Source of the DNA: Oceanithermus desulfurans
Lineage (GTDB): Bacteria; Deinococcota; Deinococci; Deinococcales; Marinithermaceae
Assembly (NCBI RefSeq): GCF_014201675.1
Contig: NZ_JACHEZ010000004.1
Span: forward strand, 1 to 64,000
Direction: 5' to 3'
Length of the DNA: 64,000 nt
Shown: one piece after another, positions 25,868-34,251 of the stretch
Layout: every line of letters begins with the position of its first letter
How positions within the stretch are numbered: position 1 is the first letter of the stretch
Notes under the pieces: model-generated
What the model was told of the DNA's origin: nothing
The model's database searches: none
The model's input: the letters and a program-made list of their open reading frames with translations, nothing else
Translations under genes and position numbers: made by a program

Positions 25868-26926
25868 CTAGGCCAGGAAGTGCTTCTCCTGCCAGAGCAG
25901 ACCGGGGCCGGCGCCGATGCCGTAGCCCTTGAGCAGCCAGGGCTTGTCGGTCTTCTCCTTGCTCGGGGGCAGGATGGCGGGGCCGTCGGCGAGGATGAAC
26001 TCGGGGATGTCCTTGCCGGGCATCTCCTTCTGCATGGCGGCGTAGTAGCCGGCCACCAGCGCGCCCCAGTGGATGCGCGCCGAGGAGTTGCGGGCGGTGG
26101 CGTGCAGCTTGCCGTCGAGTACCGCCTGAACCGCGGGCGGCATGCCGTCGATGCCGCCGAGGACGATCTCGTTCTCGCGGCCGGCGTTCTTGATCACGTG
26201 GTAGGCGGCCAGCGCCATGTCGTCGTTGTGGAAGAAGGCGGCGTCGATCTTCTTGTAGCGGTTGAGGAGGTTCTCCCAGAGCTGGGCCACCTTGGCCACG
26301 TCCCAGTCGGCGGGCGACTCGTCGATCACCTTGATGTCGGGGTAGCGCTTGACCACGTTGTAGAAGCCCTGTGCCCGGCCCTGGGCCCCGGTGTGGCCCA
26401 GCGAGCCCTGGGTCATGACGATGTTGCCCTTACCGCCGATGGCGTCCACCAGCGCCTGGGTGACCTGTTCGGCCATCCAGACGTTGTCGGGGGCGATGAA
26501 GGTGTGCTGCTTGATCTTGCCCCAGGGGGCGAGCATGGTGTCCATGGCGATGACCGGGATGCCCTTGTCGATCATCTTCTGCACCGGCTCCACCAGCGAG
26601 CCGATCGAGAGCGACTGGATGGCGACGAAGTCCCAGTCCTTGGCGGCCATGGCGTCCACGGCGGCGCGCTGCTTGGCGACGTCGAGCTGGCCGTCGTACC
26701 AGTGGATCTCGACGCCCAGCCACTCGCCCCACTGCTCGACGGTGTCCTTACCCTGGGCGCACCAGGTGGCCTGGAGGCCGGCGTTGGAGAAAGCGGCCTT
26801 GAGGGGCCGGTTCTTGCCCTCGGCGGCGCGCACGGTCTGCAGGAAGGCGGGGCCGGCGACGATGCCCATCGAGGCCAGGGCGCTCTGGATCATGAATTTA
26901 CGGCGGCTAAGGTCGGGTTTACCCAT
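25868..26926 (-). CDS. Tat-exported sugar-binding protein (Peripla_BP_4)
   Basis: 352 residues. The N-terminus has a twin-arginine motif (LSRRKFMIQSA) followed by a hydrophobic stretch to about residue 36 (VRAAEG), so it is probably folded, perhaps with a cofactor or ligand, before export. The mature part matches ribose/AI-2-type binding proteins: KAAFSNAGLQATWCAQGKDT, WDFVAIQSLSIGSLVEPVQK, GIPVIAMDTMLAP, KIDAAFFHNDDMALAAYHVI, VLGGIDGMPPAVQAVLDGKL. The ATG at 26926 has AGGAGT upstream; the 26950 frame begins inside a hairpin. Ligand unknown; methylthioribose or 5-deoxyribose is inferred from the neighbouring kinase and isomerase. Confidence 0.92.
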   Translation of the reverse strand: MGKPDLSRRKFMIQSALASMGIVAGPAFLQTVRAAEGKNRPLKAAFSNAGLQATWCAQGKDTVEQWGEWLGVEIHWYDGQLDVAKQRAAVDAMAAKDWDFVAIQSLSIGSLVEPVQKMIDKGIPVIAMDTMLAPWGKIKQHTFIAPDNVWMAEQVTQALVDAIGGKGNIVMTQGSLGHTGAQGRAQGFYNVVKRYPDIKVIDESPADWDVAKVAQLWENLLNRYKKIDAAFFHNDDMALAAYHVIKNAGRENEIVLGGIDGMPPAVQAVLDGKLHATARNSSARIHWGALVAGYYAAMQKEMPGKDIPEFILADGPAILPPSKEKTDKPWLLKGYGIGAGPGLLWQEKHFLA

Positions 26927-26945
26927 TTTCAACGACTCCTTCGGT

Positions 26946-26963
26946 CGCACCCGCTGGGGTGCG
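26946..26963 (-). other. Hairpin in the leader of the binding-protein gene
   Basis: Seven-base perfect stem CGCACCC/GGGTGCG with a four-base loop, between the regulator gene and the binding-protein gene. Possible processing or attenuation site; the 105-base gap shows no convincing promoter. Confidence 0.45.
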
Positions 26964-27031
26964 GTGAATGCGAGGGGATTTCAGGCCGAACGGTCCGGTG
27001 CGGTTGGTCGCGCTCTCACCTCCCTCCTTGC

Positions 27032-27877
27032 TCACAGGGTCTTTCGGGACAGGGCTTCCCAGATGCGCCGCTCGTCGGAGTCGGCGGTCTTGAGGCGGCG
27101 CATGCTCAGCGCGACGTAGATCGTCTCGACGATGGCGATCTGGGCGATGCGCGACGAAGCGGCTTCCGGGCGCAGTTCGTGGTAGCTGGAGTAGAGGGTG
27201 ACGTCGGCCTGCTGGGTGATGGGGGAGGAGAGCGATCCGGTGATGGCCACGGTGGCGGCTCCGTGCTTTTTAGCTTCCTCGAGCGTGAGCACGGGGTCGG
27301 TCGAGGCCCCGGTCTGGGAGATGCCGACGACCACGTCGTCCGGCCCCAGGAGGGCGGCGTGCATCAGCTGCAGGTAGGAGTCGGTCTGGATCCAGACGGG
27401 CAGACCCAGGCGGAAGAGGCGGTTGTAGAAGGTCTGGGCGATGGGCGCGGAGGTGCCCACGCCGATGATCAGGGTGCGCTTCGCGCCGTCGATGAGGTCG
27501 ACGACGCGCTCGATACCGGCGACGTCGAGGCTCTGCAGGGTCTCCAGCAGCGCCCGGTTGGCGGCGGCGAAGACCTTCTGGGCGATCTCGCGGGGGCCGT
27601 CGGAGGGGTTGACGGTCTCGTGAATGAACTGCACCGGCGAGGCCAAGTCCTGGGTCAGGGCCACCTTGAAGTCGAGGTAGCCGCGGTAGCCGATGGCGCG
27701 GCAGAAGCGCAGCACCGAGGGGTCGCTCACCCCCGCCTGCTGTGCCAGCTTGGCCAGCGGCATGTGGATGACCTGTTCCGGGTGCTCGCGCACGTAGTCG
27801 GCCACCCGCCGTTCCGAGGGCGAGAGCTTGTCGTAAAAACTGTTGATGCGTGAGAGGACCCTTGCGTTCGTGGCCAT
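27032..27877 (-). CDS. RpiR/MurR family transcription regulator (HTH + SIS)
   Basis: 281 residues: N-terminal HTH_6 domain (about 1-77: LSPSERRVADYVREHPEQVI, LAKLAQQAGVSDPSVLRFCR, AIGYRGYLDFKVAL) and C-terminal SIS sugar-phosphate domain (about 120-255: RTLIIGVGTSAPIAQTFYNR, VVVGISQTGASTDPV, AATVAITGSLSSPITQQADV). RpiR proteins sense phosphorylated sugars, here plausibly MTR-1-P or MTRu-1-P. It is the first gene of the transporter/catabolic operon. Its strong promoter carries three GTAGT/ACTAC half-sites between the start of transcription and the ATG, which suggests autoregulation. No Shine-Dalgarno sequence outside the operator. Confidence 0.93.
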   Translation of the reverse strand: MATNARVLSRINSFYDKLSPSERRVADYVREHPEQVIHMPLAKLAQQAGVSDPSVLRFCRAIGYRGYLDFKVALTQDLASPVQFIHETVNPSDGPREIAQKVFAAANRALLETLQSLDVAGIERVVDLIDGAKRTLIIGVGTSAPIAQTFYNRLFRLGLPVWIQTDSYLQLMHAALLGPDDVVVGISQTGASTDPVLTLEEAKKHGAATVAITGSLSSPITQQADVTLYSSYHELRPEAASSRIAQIAIVETIYVALSMRRLKTADSDERRIWEALSRKTL

Positions 27878-27880
27878 GGT

Positions 27881-27907
27881 GTAGTCCCACTACCTCTGGG
27901 TTGTAGT
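27881..27907 (-). promoter_or_regulatory. Putative RpiR operator
   Basis: Perfect inverted repeat GTAGT-CCC-ACTAC (27881-27893) plus a further GTAGT at 27903-27907, just downstream of the rpiR transcription start. Position fits a roadblock-type repressor site. Confidence 0.5.
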
Positions 27908-27908
27908 G

Positions 27909-27937
27909 ATTGTACCCCGGGCCGCGGCCGCTGTCAA
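27909..27937 (-). promoter_or_regulatory. Promoter of the rpiR-MTR operon
   Basis: Reverse strand TTGACA (27937 to 27932), 17-base spacer, TACAAT (27914 to 27909): a near-consensus sigma-70 promoter. Confidence 0.85.
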
Positions 27938-27946
27938 CGGCGGGTA

Positions 27947-27952
27947 TAGGCT
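27947..27952 (+). promoter_or_regulatory. Leaderless -10 box of sfsA
   Basis: TAGGCT, six bases (GATGGG) before the GTG at 27959; divergent from and 10 bases away from the rpiR -35 box. Confidence 0.5.
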
Positions 27953-27958
27953 GATGGG

Positions 27959-28621
27959 GTGGAGCTGGACGTGCGTTTTCCCGCGAGTCTCGAGGCCCGC
28001 CTGATCCGGCGGGAGAACCGCTTCGTGGTGCGGGCCGTGGCCGGCGGTAAGGAGCTACGGCTGCACCTGCCCAACACCGGCCGGCTCGTCTGGTTGAAGC
28101 CGGAAACGCCGCTGCGCTACCTGTCCCGTTCGGGCGGCCGCACCCAGGGGCGGGTGCTGCTGGCGCGGGACGGGGCGGTCTGGGCGCTGCTCGACTCGGC
28201 GTACGCCGAGGCGGGGCTGCCGCGGTTGCTCGCGCGCTGGGGCTGGGGTTTCCTCGCCGCCCAGCCCCGGGTGGAGGGGAGCCGGCTCGACGCCCTCGTC
28301 CGCGACGCCGCAGGGCGCGAGCGATGGCTCGAGCTCAAGTCGGTCACCCACGTGGAGGCGGGGACCGCCTGCTTCCCCGACGCCCCGTCGGCGCGGGCGT
28401 TGCGGCACCTGCGGCTGCTCGCCCGGCACCGGGGGGCGCTCGTCTTCGCGGTGCTGCGGGCCGACGCCGCGCGCTTCGCCCCCTGCCCGGTCGACCCCGC
28501 CTTCGCGGGTGCGCTCTGCAGGGCGCTCGAGGCCGGGCTCTGGGCGCGGGCGGTACGGGCGCGCGTCGAGCCCGCGGGCCTCGTATGGGACGCGGAGCTC
28601 CCCCTATACTGTGGAGCGTGA
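27959..28621 (+). CDS. sfsA: SfsA family DNA-binding/nuclease-like protein
   Basis: 220 residues, the standard SfsA length. Typical segments: ARLIRRENRFVVRAV, LRLHLPNTGRLVWL, then the PD-(D/E)XK-like core SRLDALVRDAAGRERWLELK and SVTHVEAGTACFPDAPSARA. Named for sugar fermentation stimulation in E. coli; binds DNA and its core resembles restriction-type nucleases, but the cellular role is poorly known. The conserved Asn-Gly-Arg region near residue 41 is present as NTGRL. GTG start, six bases after a TAGGCT box. Confidence 0.92.
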   Translation: MELDVRFPASLEARLIRRENRFVVRAVAGGKELRLHLPNTGRLVWLKPETPLRYLSRSGGRTQGRVLLARDGAVWALLDSAYAEAGLPRLLARWGWGFLAAQPRVEGSRLDALVRDAAGRERWLELKSVTHVEAGTACFPDAPSARALRHLRLLARHRGALVFAVLRADAARFAPCPVDPAFAGALCRALEAGLWARAVRARVEPAGLVWDAELPLYCGA

Positions 28622-28643
28622 CGCGCGCGAGGAGGCCCGCAAC

Positions 28644-29744
28644 GTGATCCCCGAAGGGACCCGCTACTACCTGCCGCCCGAGGCGCAGGCGCGGCTGCAG
28701 CTGACGCAGCGCTGGCGCGAGCTCTTCGCCGCCTGGGGCTACGCGCCGGTGGAGCTGCCGGCGCTGGAGATCTACGACGCCGCCCACCCGCTGGCGGAGC
28801 GCGCCTTCAAGCTGGTCGACAAGAGCGGCCGGGTGCTGGCGCTGCGCTCGGAGTTCACCACCGCGCTGGTGCGCATGGCGCGCAGCCAGCTCGAGTCCGC
28901 GGGCCCGCACCGGCTGCAGTACGCGGGGCGGTTGTGGCTGCGCGACAGCGAGGTGGGGCTGGGGCGCCTGCGCGAGTTCGCCCAGGTCGGCGTCGAGGTC
29001 TTCGGGGCCTCCTCGCCCCGGATCGACGCCGAGCTGCTGGCGCTCGCGGCCGAGGCGCTGGCGGCGGCGGGTCTGGAAGGTGCGCGCATCGAGGTGGGCC
29101 TGCCCGCCTTCGTGGCCGACCTGCTCGACGCCACCGGGTTGGAGCAGGAGCGCGTGCGGAAGTTGCACACCGCCATCGACCGCAAGAACACCCCGGAGCT
29201 GGCCGAGCGGCTCGAGCGTTACGGGGTGCGCGGAGCGCTGGCGGAGGCGCTCTTGGCGCTGCCCGACCTCTTCGGAGGGCGCGAGGTGCTGGCGGCGGCG
29301 CGGCGGCACGCGGTGAGCGAGCGCGCGCGCATCGACCTGGACTGGCTCGAGGAGGTGCTGGCGCTTTTGCCCGCAGGGCTCGAGCCGCTCTTCGACCTGG
29401 GCATGGCCCGGGCCTACGACTACTACTCGGGCATTCACTTCCGCGCCTACACCCCCGACTTCGGGCTGCCCCTCCTGGGAGGCGGCCGCTACGACGGCGC
29501 GGGGGTGCCCTTCGCCGCCGGGTTCGCGCTGGGCCTGGAGCGCGTCCTCGAGGCCGCCGGGCTTCCCGCGGCCGCGCCGGTGCCGGACGCGCTGGCGCTG
29601 GACGCGGCGACGGCCCGCGCCCTGCGCGCACAGGGGCTGGCGGTGGAGCTCGCCTGGACCGGCGACCTGGACGAACTCCGGGCCTACGCCAGGCGGCGCG
29701 GCATTCCCCGCATCGCCGGCCCCGAAGGCGAGGTGGCGCCGTGA
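28644..29744 (+). CDS. hisZ: ATP phosphoribosyltransferase regulatory subunit
   Basis: 366 residues with a class II HisRS-like fold but no tRNA-binding domain, as in His[34 protein letters not shown] (motif 2 region), [40 protein letters not shown], and [10 protein letters not shown] are HisRS/HisZ motifs. It allosterically supports the short HisG next door in the first step of histidine synthesis. I chose GTG 28644 because GGAGG ends eight bases upstream and the conserved start is [11 protein letters not shown]; longer frames read back into sfsA. Overlaps hisG by four bases (GTGA). Confidence 0.92.
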   Translation: MIPEGTRYYLPPEAQARLQLTQRWRELFAAWGYAPVELPALEIYDAAHPLAERAFKLVDKSGRVLALRSEFTTALVRMARSQLESAGPHRLQYAGRLWLRDSEVGLGRLREFAQVGVEVFGASSPRIDAELLALAAEALAAAGLEGARIEVGLPAFVADLLDATGLEQERVRKLHTAIDRKNTPELAERLERYGVRGALAEALLALPDLFGGREVLAAARRHAVSERARIDLDWLEEVLALLPAGLEPLFDLGMARAYDYYSGIHFRAYTPDFGLPLLGGGRYDGAGVPFAAGFALGLERVLEAAGLPAAAPVPDALALDAATARALRAQGLAVELAWTGDLDELRAYARRRGIPRIAGPEGEVAP

Positions 29745-30373
29745 CCCTCTCCGGCTTCGACTGGGTGGTGGCCCTGCCCAAGGGCCGGATGATGGCCGAT
29801 GCCTACCGCATCTTCGAGCGCGCGGGCTACCCGCTGCCCGCGGCCGCCGGCGAGCGCGAGCTGTGGCACGCGGGGGAGGGGGTGGCCGTGCTCGAGCTGC
29901 GCGGCGGCGACGTGCCCACCTACGTCGACCTGGGCATCGCCGACGTGGGCGTGGCGGGGCGCGACGTGCTGCTCGAGGCTGGTCGCGAACTCTACGAACC
30001 CGTGGACCTGGGTTTCGGCGCCTGCCGGCTCTCGCTCATCCGCCGGCCGGGCGACGAAGGGCCGGTGCGCCGGGTGGCGAGCAAGTACCCCCGGTTCACC
30101 CAGGCCTGGCTGCGTTCGCGCGGCCTGGTGGCCGATGTGGTCAAGCTCTCGGGCAACGTCGAGCTGGCGGTGCTCACCGGCCTGGCCGACGCGGTGGTGG
30201 ATGTGGTGCAGACCGGCAGCACCATCCGCGCCGCCGGTCTCGTCGAGGTGGAAGTGCTGGCGCGCTCCAGCGCCCGTTTGGTGGTCAACAAGAGCGCGCT
30301 CAAGCTCAAGCGCGCCGTGTTGCGTCCCCTTATCGAAGAACTGCGCCGAGCGACGCGGAAACCTGAAGGTTAG
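29741..30373 (+). CDS. hisG: ATP phosphoribosyltransferase, short form
   Basis: 210 residues, the HisG_S type that lacks the C-terminal histidine-binding domain and needs HisZ. Motifs: [98 protein letters not shown] (PRPP loop). GTG start overlaps the hisZ stop. Remaining his genes are not in the window, so histidine genes are scattered here. A clear terminator follows. Confidence 0.95.
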   Translation: MTLSGFDWVVALPKGRMMADAYRIFERAGYPLPAAAGERELWHAGEGVAVLELRGGDVPTYVDLGIADVGVAGRDVLLEAGRELYEPVDLGFGACRLSLIRRPGDEGPVRRVASKYPRFTQAWLRSRGLVADVVKLSGNVELAVLTGLADAVVDVVQTGSTIRAAGLVEVEVLARSSARLVVNKSALKLKRAVLRPLIEELRRATRKPEG

Positions 30374-30379
30374 GAAAAG

Positions 30380-30402
30380 GCCCGGCGCGGAGCCGGGCTT
30401 TT
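30380..30402 (+). terminator. Terminator of hisZ-hisG
   Basis: Stem GCCCGGC / GCCGGGC (30380-30386 / 30392-30398) with a five-base loop and TTTT; AAAA precedes it, so it may serve both strands. Confidence 0.85.
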
Positions 30403-30419
30403 CGATGCGCGTACAGGGT

Positions 30420-31982
30420 CTAGGGGCAGGTGAAGGAGCGGGTCGGACCGACCGCCAGGAAACCGGAGTGGCTTATGGGAACGCCAAAGATCGTTCCCGT
30501 CACAAGCTTTATCATGTAGCTGAAGGAATCGCTGCTCGTTACCAGGTCGTCCATCTGCACGGCGCCGGGAGCGGCCCTGAAAGAAGTTACCCCCCAGTCG
30601 TAACTTCCGCTGTAGCTTTCGCCGAAAGCACTCAGGTCGGGAAGTTCGTAGCTTTGCGCCGTGGTGATCACTGAGAATTCAAAAGGTGATTGTTTGATCG
30701 TCAGAAAGTAGCCGGGGGCCGGATTGAGGTTGCTGCTCCAGGCAAATCGGCTGCCAGGGCCGATACCGCTGGCGCCGTTGGCGGGCTCACTGAGCGTGGG
30801 CGGCTCGGGGACGGTCATAGCCAGGGCCTGGCTACTGGTGGGGACGGTGAACCAAGCGCCGCCCGCCAGAGCGCCGCTACCGTTTTTGAGGAGCACGGAA
30901 ACCGATAGCAGGGCTTCGTCAATGTCCGGGCTGGTAAGGGTGAAGGCGCCGGTCATGGGGTTGGAAAAGGTGGCGGTCAGTATTTCACCGGCGCTGTCTT
31001 CGCTAAAGCGGACTCCGGCGGTAACTCCGTAAATAGCAGTTCCGCTATAGGGGGTGACGGTCAAGCTCAGTTCGTGGCCGTTCGGCGAGGTGAAGGGGTT
31101 CAGAGAAAAATCTTTACCCGCAAAATCGCCGCCGTCGGCGACCGTGAAGGCGTCGCTCTTCCCGACCGCGGTAAAAACTTTGGCGTTGCCGTCTGCGTCT
31201 TTGGTCCACTCCAGCGCGTGCAGGGCGCCGTGAGCACTGTCTGAGGCCAGGCTTGCGGTGACGTCGAAGTTGGTATTGCCGCTACCGTCGCTGTCGATGT
31301 TCGTGGTTGCCATTGCGCCCGGCGACTCGTAGTCTATGCCAACCGCGCGCCCGGAAGCGCCGGAACCGCTGACGGTGCCGCTGATCCCGGCCGAGTAGGA
31401 GGACGAAAAAGCACCGTGGTTGGTAATAAGTGTTGGGTCTGCACGGTTCAGGCCCGCGTAAGCAACGTATGCATGGCTGCCTGTTTCGACTATCACCTGA
31501 TAAGGAAAGATGACGTTGCTAACGGCAAAGGTGCCGTTTGCGTTGCTGGTGACCAGGCCGTGGCCGGGGATGAGCACCCGGAGGCCCGCCTGGGGCGCTC
31601 CCCAGGGCTCCCGGATCACGCCGCTGACGTTGGCTATGTGGGGGTTGACGGTTATCGTGGCGCTGGCGCTCTGGCCGCCGGCGCTGGCCGTCAGCGTGAC
31701 CGTCTGGGTGCTTTGGACGCCGATTGGCGGCGTGTACTGGGTGCTGGCGCCGCTGGTGGTCGAGATGGTGCCCAGTTCGGGGTTGAGGCTCCAGCTGACG
31801 GTACCCCTGGCCCCGCCGGCGGTGAAGGTGGTGGGGCCGTCGCCGGCGGTGACGGAGAGCGTTTCGGGGCTGACCTTGAGCGGAGCCTGTCCGCCGCAGG
31901 CGCTGATGGCGAAAAGAAAGGCCAGCGCTACAACCCCAAAGAGGCTCAAACGGATCAAACGCACTACGGTGATTTTGTTCAT
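30420..31982 (-). CDS. Surface lipoprotein with Ig-like and carboxypeptidase-regulatory-like domains
   Basis: 520 residues. Lipoprotein signal with lipobox ISAC (Cys29). Residues about 34-118 form a Big_2/Ig-like domain (LKVSPETLSVTAGDGPTTF ... QTVTLTASAGGQSASATITV). Residues about 119-195 are a carboxypeptidase regulatory-like domain (VSGVIREPWGAPQAGLRVLI, NGTFAVSNVIFPYQVIVETG). A beta-rich C-terminal region of unknown fold ends in SFTCP. ATG 31982 with GGAGAG upstream. Less GC-rich than its neighbours. It is a paralogue of the 34 kb lipoprotein, which lacks the Ig-like domain. Probably cell-surface; binding target unknown. Confidence 0.88.
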   Translation of the reverse strand: MNKITVVRLIRLSLFGVVALAFLFAISACGGQAPLKVSPETLSVTAGDGPTTFTAGGARGTVSWSLNPELGTISTTSGASTQYTPPIGVQSTQTVTLTASAGGQSASATITVNPHIANVSGVIREPWGAPQAGLRVLIPGHGLVTSNANGTFAVSNVIFPYQVIVETGSHAYVAYAGLNRADPTLITNHGAFSSSYSAGISGTVSGSGASGRAVGIDYESPGAMATTNIDSDGSGNTNFDVTASLASDSAHGALHALEWTKDADGNAKVFTAVGKSDAFTVADGGDFAGKDFSLNPFTSPNGHELSLTVTPYSGTAIYGVTAGVRFSEDSAGEILTATFSNPMTGAFTLTSPDIDEALLSVSVLLKNGSGALAGGAWFTVPTSSQALAMTVPEPPTLSEPANGASGIGPGSRFAWSSNLNPAPGYFLTIKQSPFEFSVITTAQSYELPDLSAFGESYSGSYDWGVTSFRAAPGAVQMDDLVTSSDSFSYMIKLVTGTIFGVPISHSGFLAVGPTRSFTCP

Positions 31983-32103
31983 AATTCTCTCCGTTCTTAC
32001 CAAAGTCACTTAAGCATAGTAAATGACCGTCACAAAGCCGTCACAAGGAAATCAATGCAACATAGGAAGGCGTCAGGAGTCTATTCGGCCGCCTCCCAAC
32101 TGC

Positions 32104-32109
32104 TAGAAT
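32104..32109 (+). promoter_or_regulatory. Leaderless -10 box of trmH
   Basis: TAGAAT, six bases (GCCCCC) before the GTG at 32116. Confidence 0.6.
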
Positions 32110-32115
32110 GCCCCC

Positions 32116-32760
32116 GTGACGCCCGAGCGCTACCGCCGCCTCAGGGACGTGCTGGACAAGCGCCAGCCCGACCTGACGGTGCTGATGGAAAACGTTCACA
32201 AACCCCACAACCTCTCGGCCATCCTGCGCACCGCCGACGCGGTGGGCGTCTACGAGGCGCACGCGGTTAACCCCACCGGCGGGGTACCCACCTTCCACGA
32301 CACCTCCGGAGGCAGCGAGAAATGGGTCTACCTGCGGGTACACCCGAACGTCGACGAGGCCGTCGCCCACCTGAAGGAGCGCGGCTTTACCGTCTACGCC
32401 GCCAACCTCTCGGAACGCGCCCTGGACTACCGTGAGGTCGACTACACCCTTCCGTCGGCGGTGCTCCTGGGAGCGGAGAAGTGGGGGGTTAGCCCGCGCG
32501 CCGCCGAACTGGCCGACGCCGACGTCGTCATCCCGATGATGGGCATGGTTCAGAGCCTCAACGTCTCGGTGGCTGCGGCGGTGATCCTCTTCGAGGCGCA
32601 GCGCCAGCGCCTGGCTTCAGGCCTCTACGACCGGCCCCGCCTCGACCCCCTCACCTACCGGCGCACCCTCTTCGAGTGGGCCTACCCGCGCGAGGCGGCG
32701 GTGCTGAGGCGCCAGGGCCTTCCCTATCCGGAGCTGGACGAAGAAGGGCGCATCGTTTGA
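32116..32760 (+). CDS. trmH: tRNA (guanosine-2'-O-)-methyltransferase TrmH (Gm18)
   Basis: 214 residues of the SPOUT family. Motif 1 [17 protein letters not shown] carries the catalytic-type Arg, motif 2 [12 protein letters not shown] and motif 3 [20 protein letters not shown] form the trefoil knot that binds SAM. N-terminal [20 protein letters not shown] and a basic C-terminal helix bind tRNA. It methylates G18 of the D-loop, which stabilises tRNA at high temperature. GTG start is leaderless. It lies between two paralogous lipoprotein genes on the other strand. Confidence 0.95.
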   Translation: MTPERYRRLRDVLDKRQPDLTVLMENVHKPHNLSAILRTADAVGVYEAHAVNPTGGVPTFHDTSGGSEKWVYLRVHPNVDEAVAHLKERGFTVYAANLSERALDYREVDYTLPSAVLLGAEKWGVSPRAAELADADVVIPMMGMVQSLNVSVAAAVILFEAQRQRLASGLYDRPRLDPLTYRRTLFEWAYPREAAVLRRQGLPYPELDEEGRIV

Positions 32761-32782
32761 CGCGCCGCTCGAAAGCGGCGCG
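32761..32782 (+). terminator. Terminator hairpin between trmH and the convergent lipoprotein gene
   Basis: Nine-base perfect stem CGCGCCGCT / AGCGGCGCG with loop CGAA, starting right after the trmH stop. It also lies 23 bases beyond the second, downstream stop of the interrupted lipoprotein frame. Confidence 0.7.
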
Positions 32783-32804
32783 TTCCCGGTCGGAGCTCTG
32801 CTGC

Positions 32805-32939
32805 CTACGGCAGGTTCACGGCGCGTTCCTCGCTGCCGATCAAGAACCCGCTTTCGCTAACCGGGGAGCCGAAGTAGGCATATAACAGCAAGACCGCGGG
32901 TGAAACCCTACCGGGAGAGGCCAACGCGTCGACCTCCCC
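32805..32939 (-). pseudogene. Severed C-terminal end of the lipoprotein frame (after an in-frame TAG)
   Basis: After the TAG at 32942-32940 the same frame stays open for 44 codons to a second TAG at 32807-32805. Its end (YFGSPVSESGFLIGSEERAV) aligns with the end of the paralogue at 30.4 kb (IFGVPISHSGFLAVGPTRSF), at nearly the same distance from the last shared motif (50 against 51 residues). So the original gene very probably ended at 32805. Confidence 0.7.
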
Positions 32940-34076
32940 CTATACGATCCTGTCCAGGCGGAAGGTAACCACACTCCATGAGTAGGGGTTCGAGCCGTAG
33001 CTCACACCGAAGGGGCTGAGGTCCACCAGCGTGGTTTCCCTGCCCGCGGTGTACACCCGAACGTCGAGGTCGCCGGAAAAATAGACGAGCGAGAGGGCGC
33101 CGCTTGGAGCATTCCAGCGGAAGGTGGCGTCCGCGGCCACGCCGGCCCCATCGGGAGGATCGAGCAGTTCCACCGGGTAGCGCAGCGTCAGGGTGTGAGC
33201 CGTCGTCGAGCTGGGCACGCTTTGCCAGCGCACGCTAAAGACGTTTGCCCCTCGGCTCGCCGCAGCGGCGAGCACCATCTGCGCCGCGTCCAGGTCGGGG
33301 CTGCGGACGGTGTACCCATCGCTGGAGGGGGACCCGTCCCGGTACGTAACAAGCGGTCTGGCGTACTCCAGAGCGCCCGCGAAGCGCGCGCCCGCGAGCT
33401 GATAGGCGCGGTCGAGCCCGGAGGGGACCTCGACGGTGACGTCGAGGTCGTGGGTGCCGGGGACGGGTGCGAGATCGAGGTCCACGTTCGAAATAGACCC
33501 TCCTGCGGCCAGGTCGACGTCGCCGTAGACGCCGTAGCCGCTGAAGTCCTGAGCGTTATGGCTGGCGTCCTGGCTCCACTCGAGGGCGTGGAGGGTGCCG
33601 CGGGTCACCGGTTGGAGCAGGAAGGCCGGGAAGCTGTAGCTGGTCTCGGTTCCGATTGCGGAGGATTCCATGCTTTCGCTACCTATCGCGTGCGCCGAGG
33701 CCAGTTGCAGCCCGAGGGTGTTTCCCGCCGTGGTGTTGGCCACGGTTCCCTGCAGGCCGGTCGAGTAGATACCGGAAGTATTTTCGGTGAAGACCTGTGG
33801 ATCGGTGCGCTGGATTCCCTGGTAGACGACGAACTTGTGGCTCTCCCGCTCCACGATGAGGGTGTAGGGGACGGTGACCCCATCGAAGGAGAACCGACCG
33901 TTGACGTCGGTGGTCACGATGGATTTTCCGGGAAGCAGCACCCGGATCCCCGGGGCCGGAAGGCCGCTGGCGTCGGTTACGGTTCCCCAGATCTGGGTGG
34001 TGGTGGTTTTGGGTCCTCCGCAGGCGGCCAGTAGCAGGGCGATCGCCACGAGGGCGACCAGGTTGCTTTTCCTCAC
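32940..34076 (-). CDS. Surface lipoprotein with carboxypeptidase-regulatory-like domain, C-terminus cut by TAG
   Basis: 378 residues to the first stop. GTG 34076 with GGAGG six bases upstream; the frame above it is not protein-like. Lipobox LLAAC with Cys19, then a carboxypeptidase regulatory-like domain (about 25-105: IWGTVTDASGLPAPGIRVLL, NGRFSFDGVTVPYTLIVERE, SHKFVVYQG), then a beta-rich region matching its paralogue (GTLHALEWSQDASHNAQDF). Ends at FRLDRIV with TAG, where the paralogue continues for about 46 more residues. Coding continues in frame after the stop, so this is either a nonsense mutation, a sequencing error or readthrough. The Ig-like domain of the paralogue is absent. Confidence 0.8.
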   Translation of the reverse strand: MRKSNLVALVAIALLLAACGGPKTTTTQIWGTVTDASGLPAPGIRVLLPGKSIVTTDVNGRFSFDGVTVPYTLIVERESHKFVVYQGIQRTDPQVFTENTSGIYSTGLQGTVANTTAGNTLGLQLASAHAIGSESMESSAIGTETSYSFPAFLLQPVTRGTLHALEWSQDASHNAQDFSGYGVYGDVDLAAGGSISNVDLDLAPVPGTHDLDVTVEVPSGLDRAYQLAGARFAGALEYARPLVTYRDGSPSSDGYTVRSPDLDAAQMVLAAAASRGANVFSVRWQSVPSSTTAHTLTLRYPVELLDPPDGAGVAADATFRWNAPSGALSLVYFSGDLDVRVYTAGRETTLVDLSPFGVSYGSNPYSWSVVTFRLDRIV

Positions 34077-34251
34077 GATGCACCTCCAGCGCGAGTCTAG
34101 AGGAGGCACCGTTACGGCCGCGTTTCCACCCTGGGCCCCGCGCCGGGACGACGCAGCGGTGGCGTTTTTCGCGTTGGCGGCCCCCACCCCGATGGCCGGC
34201 GCTTTGCGCCTTAGCCGTGGCCTTTCGGCCACGGTGGTGCAGGCGCCGGCC

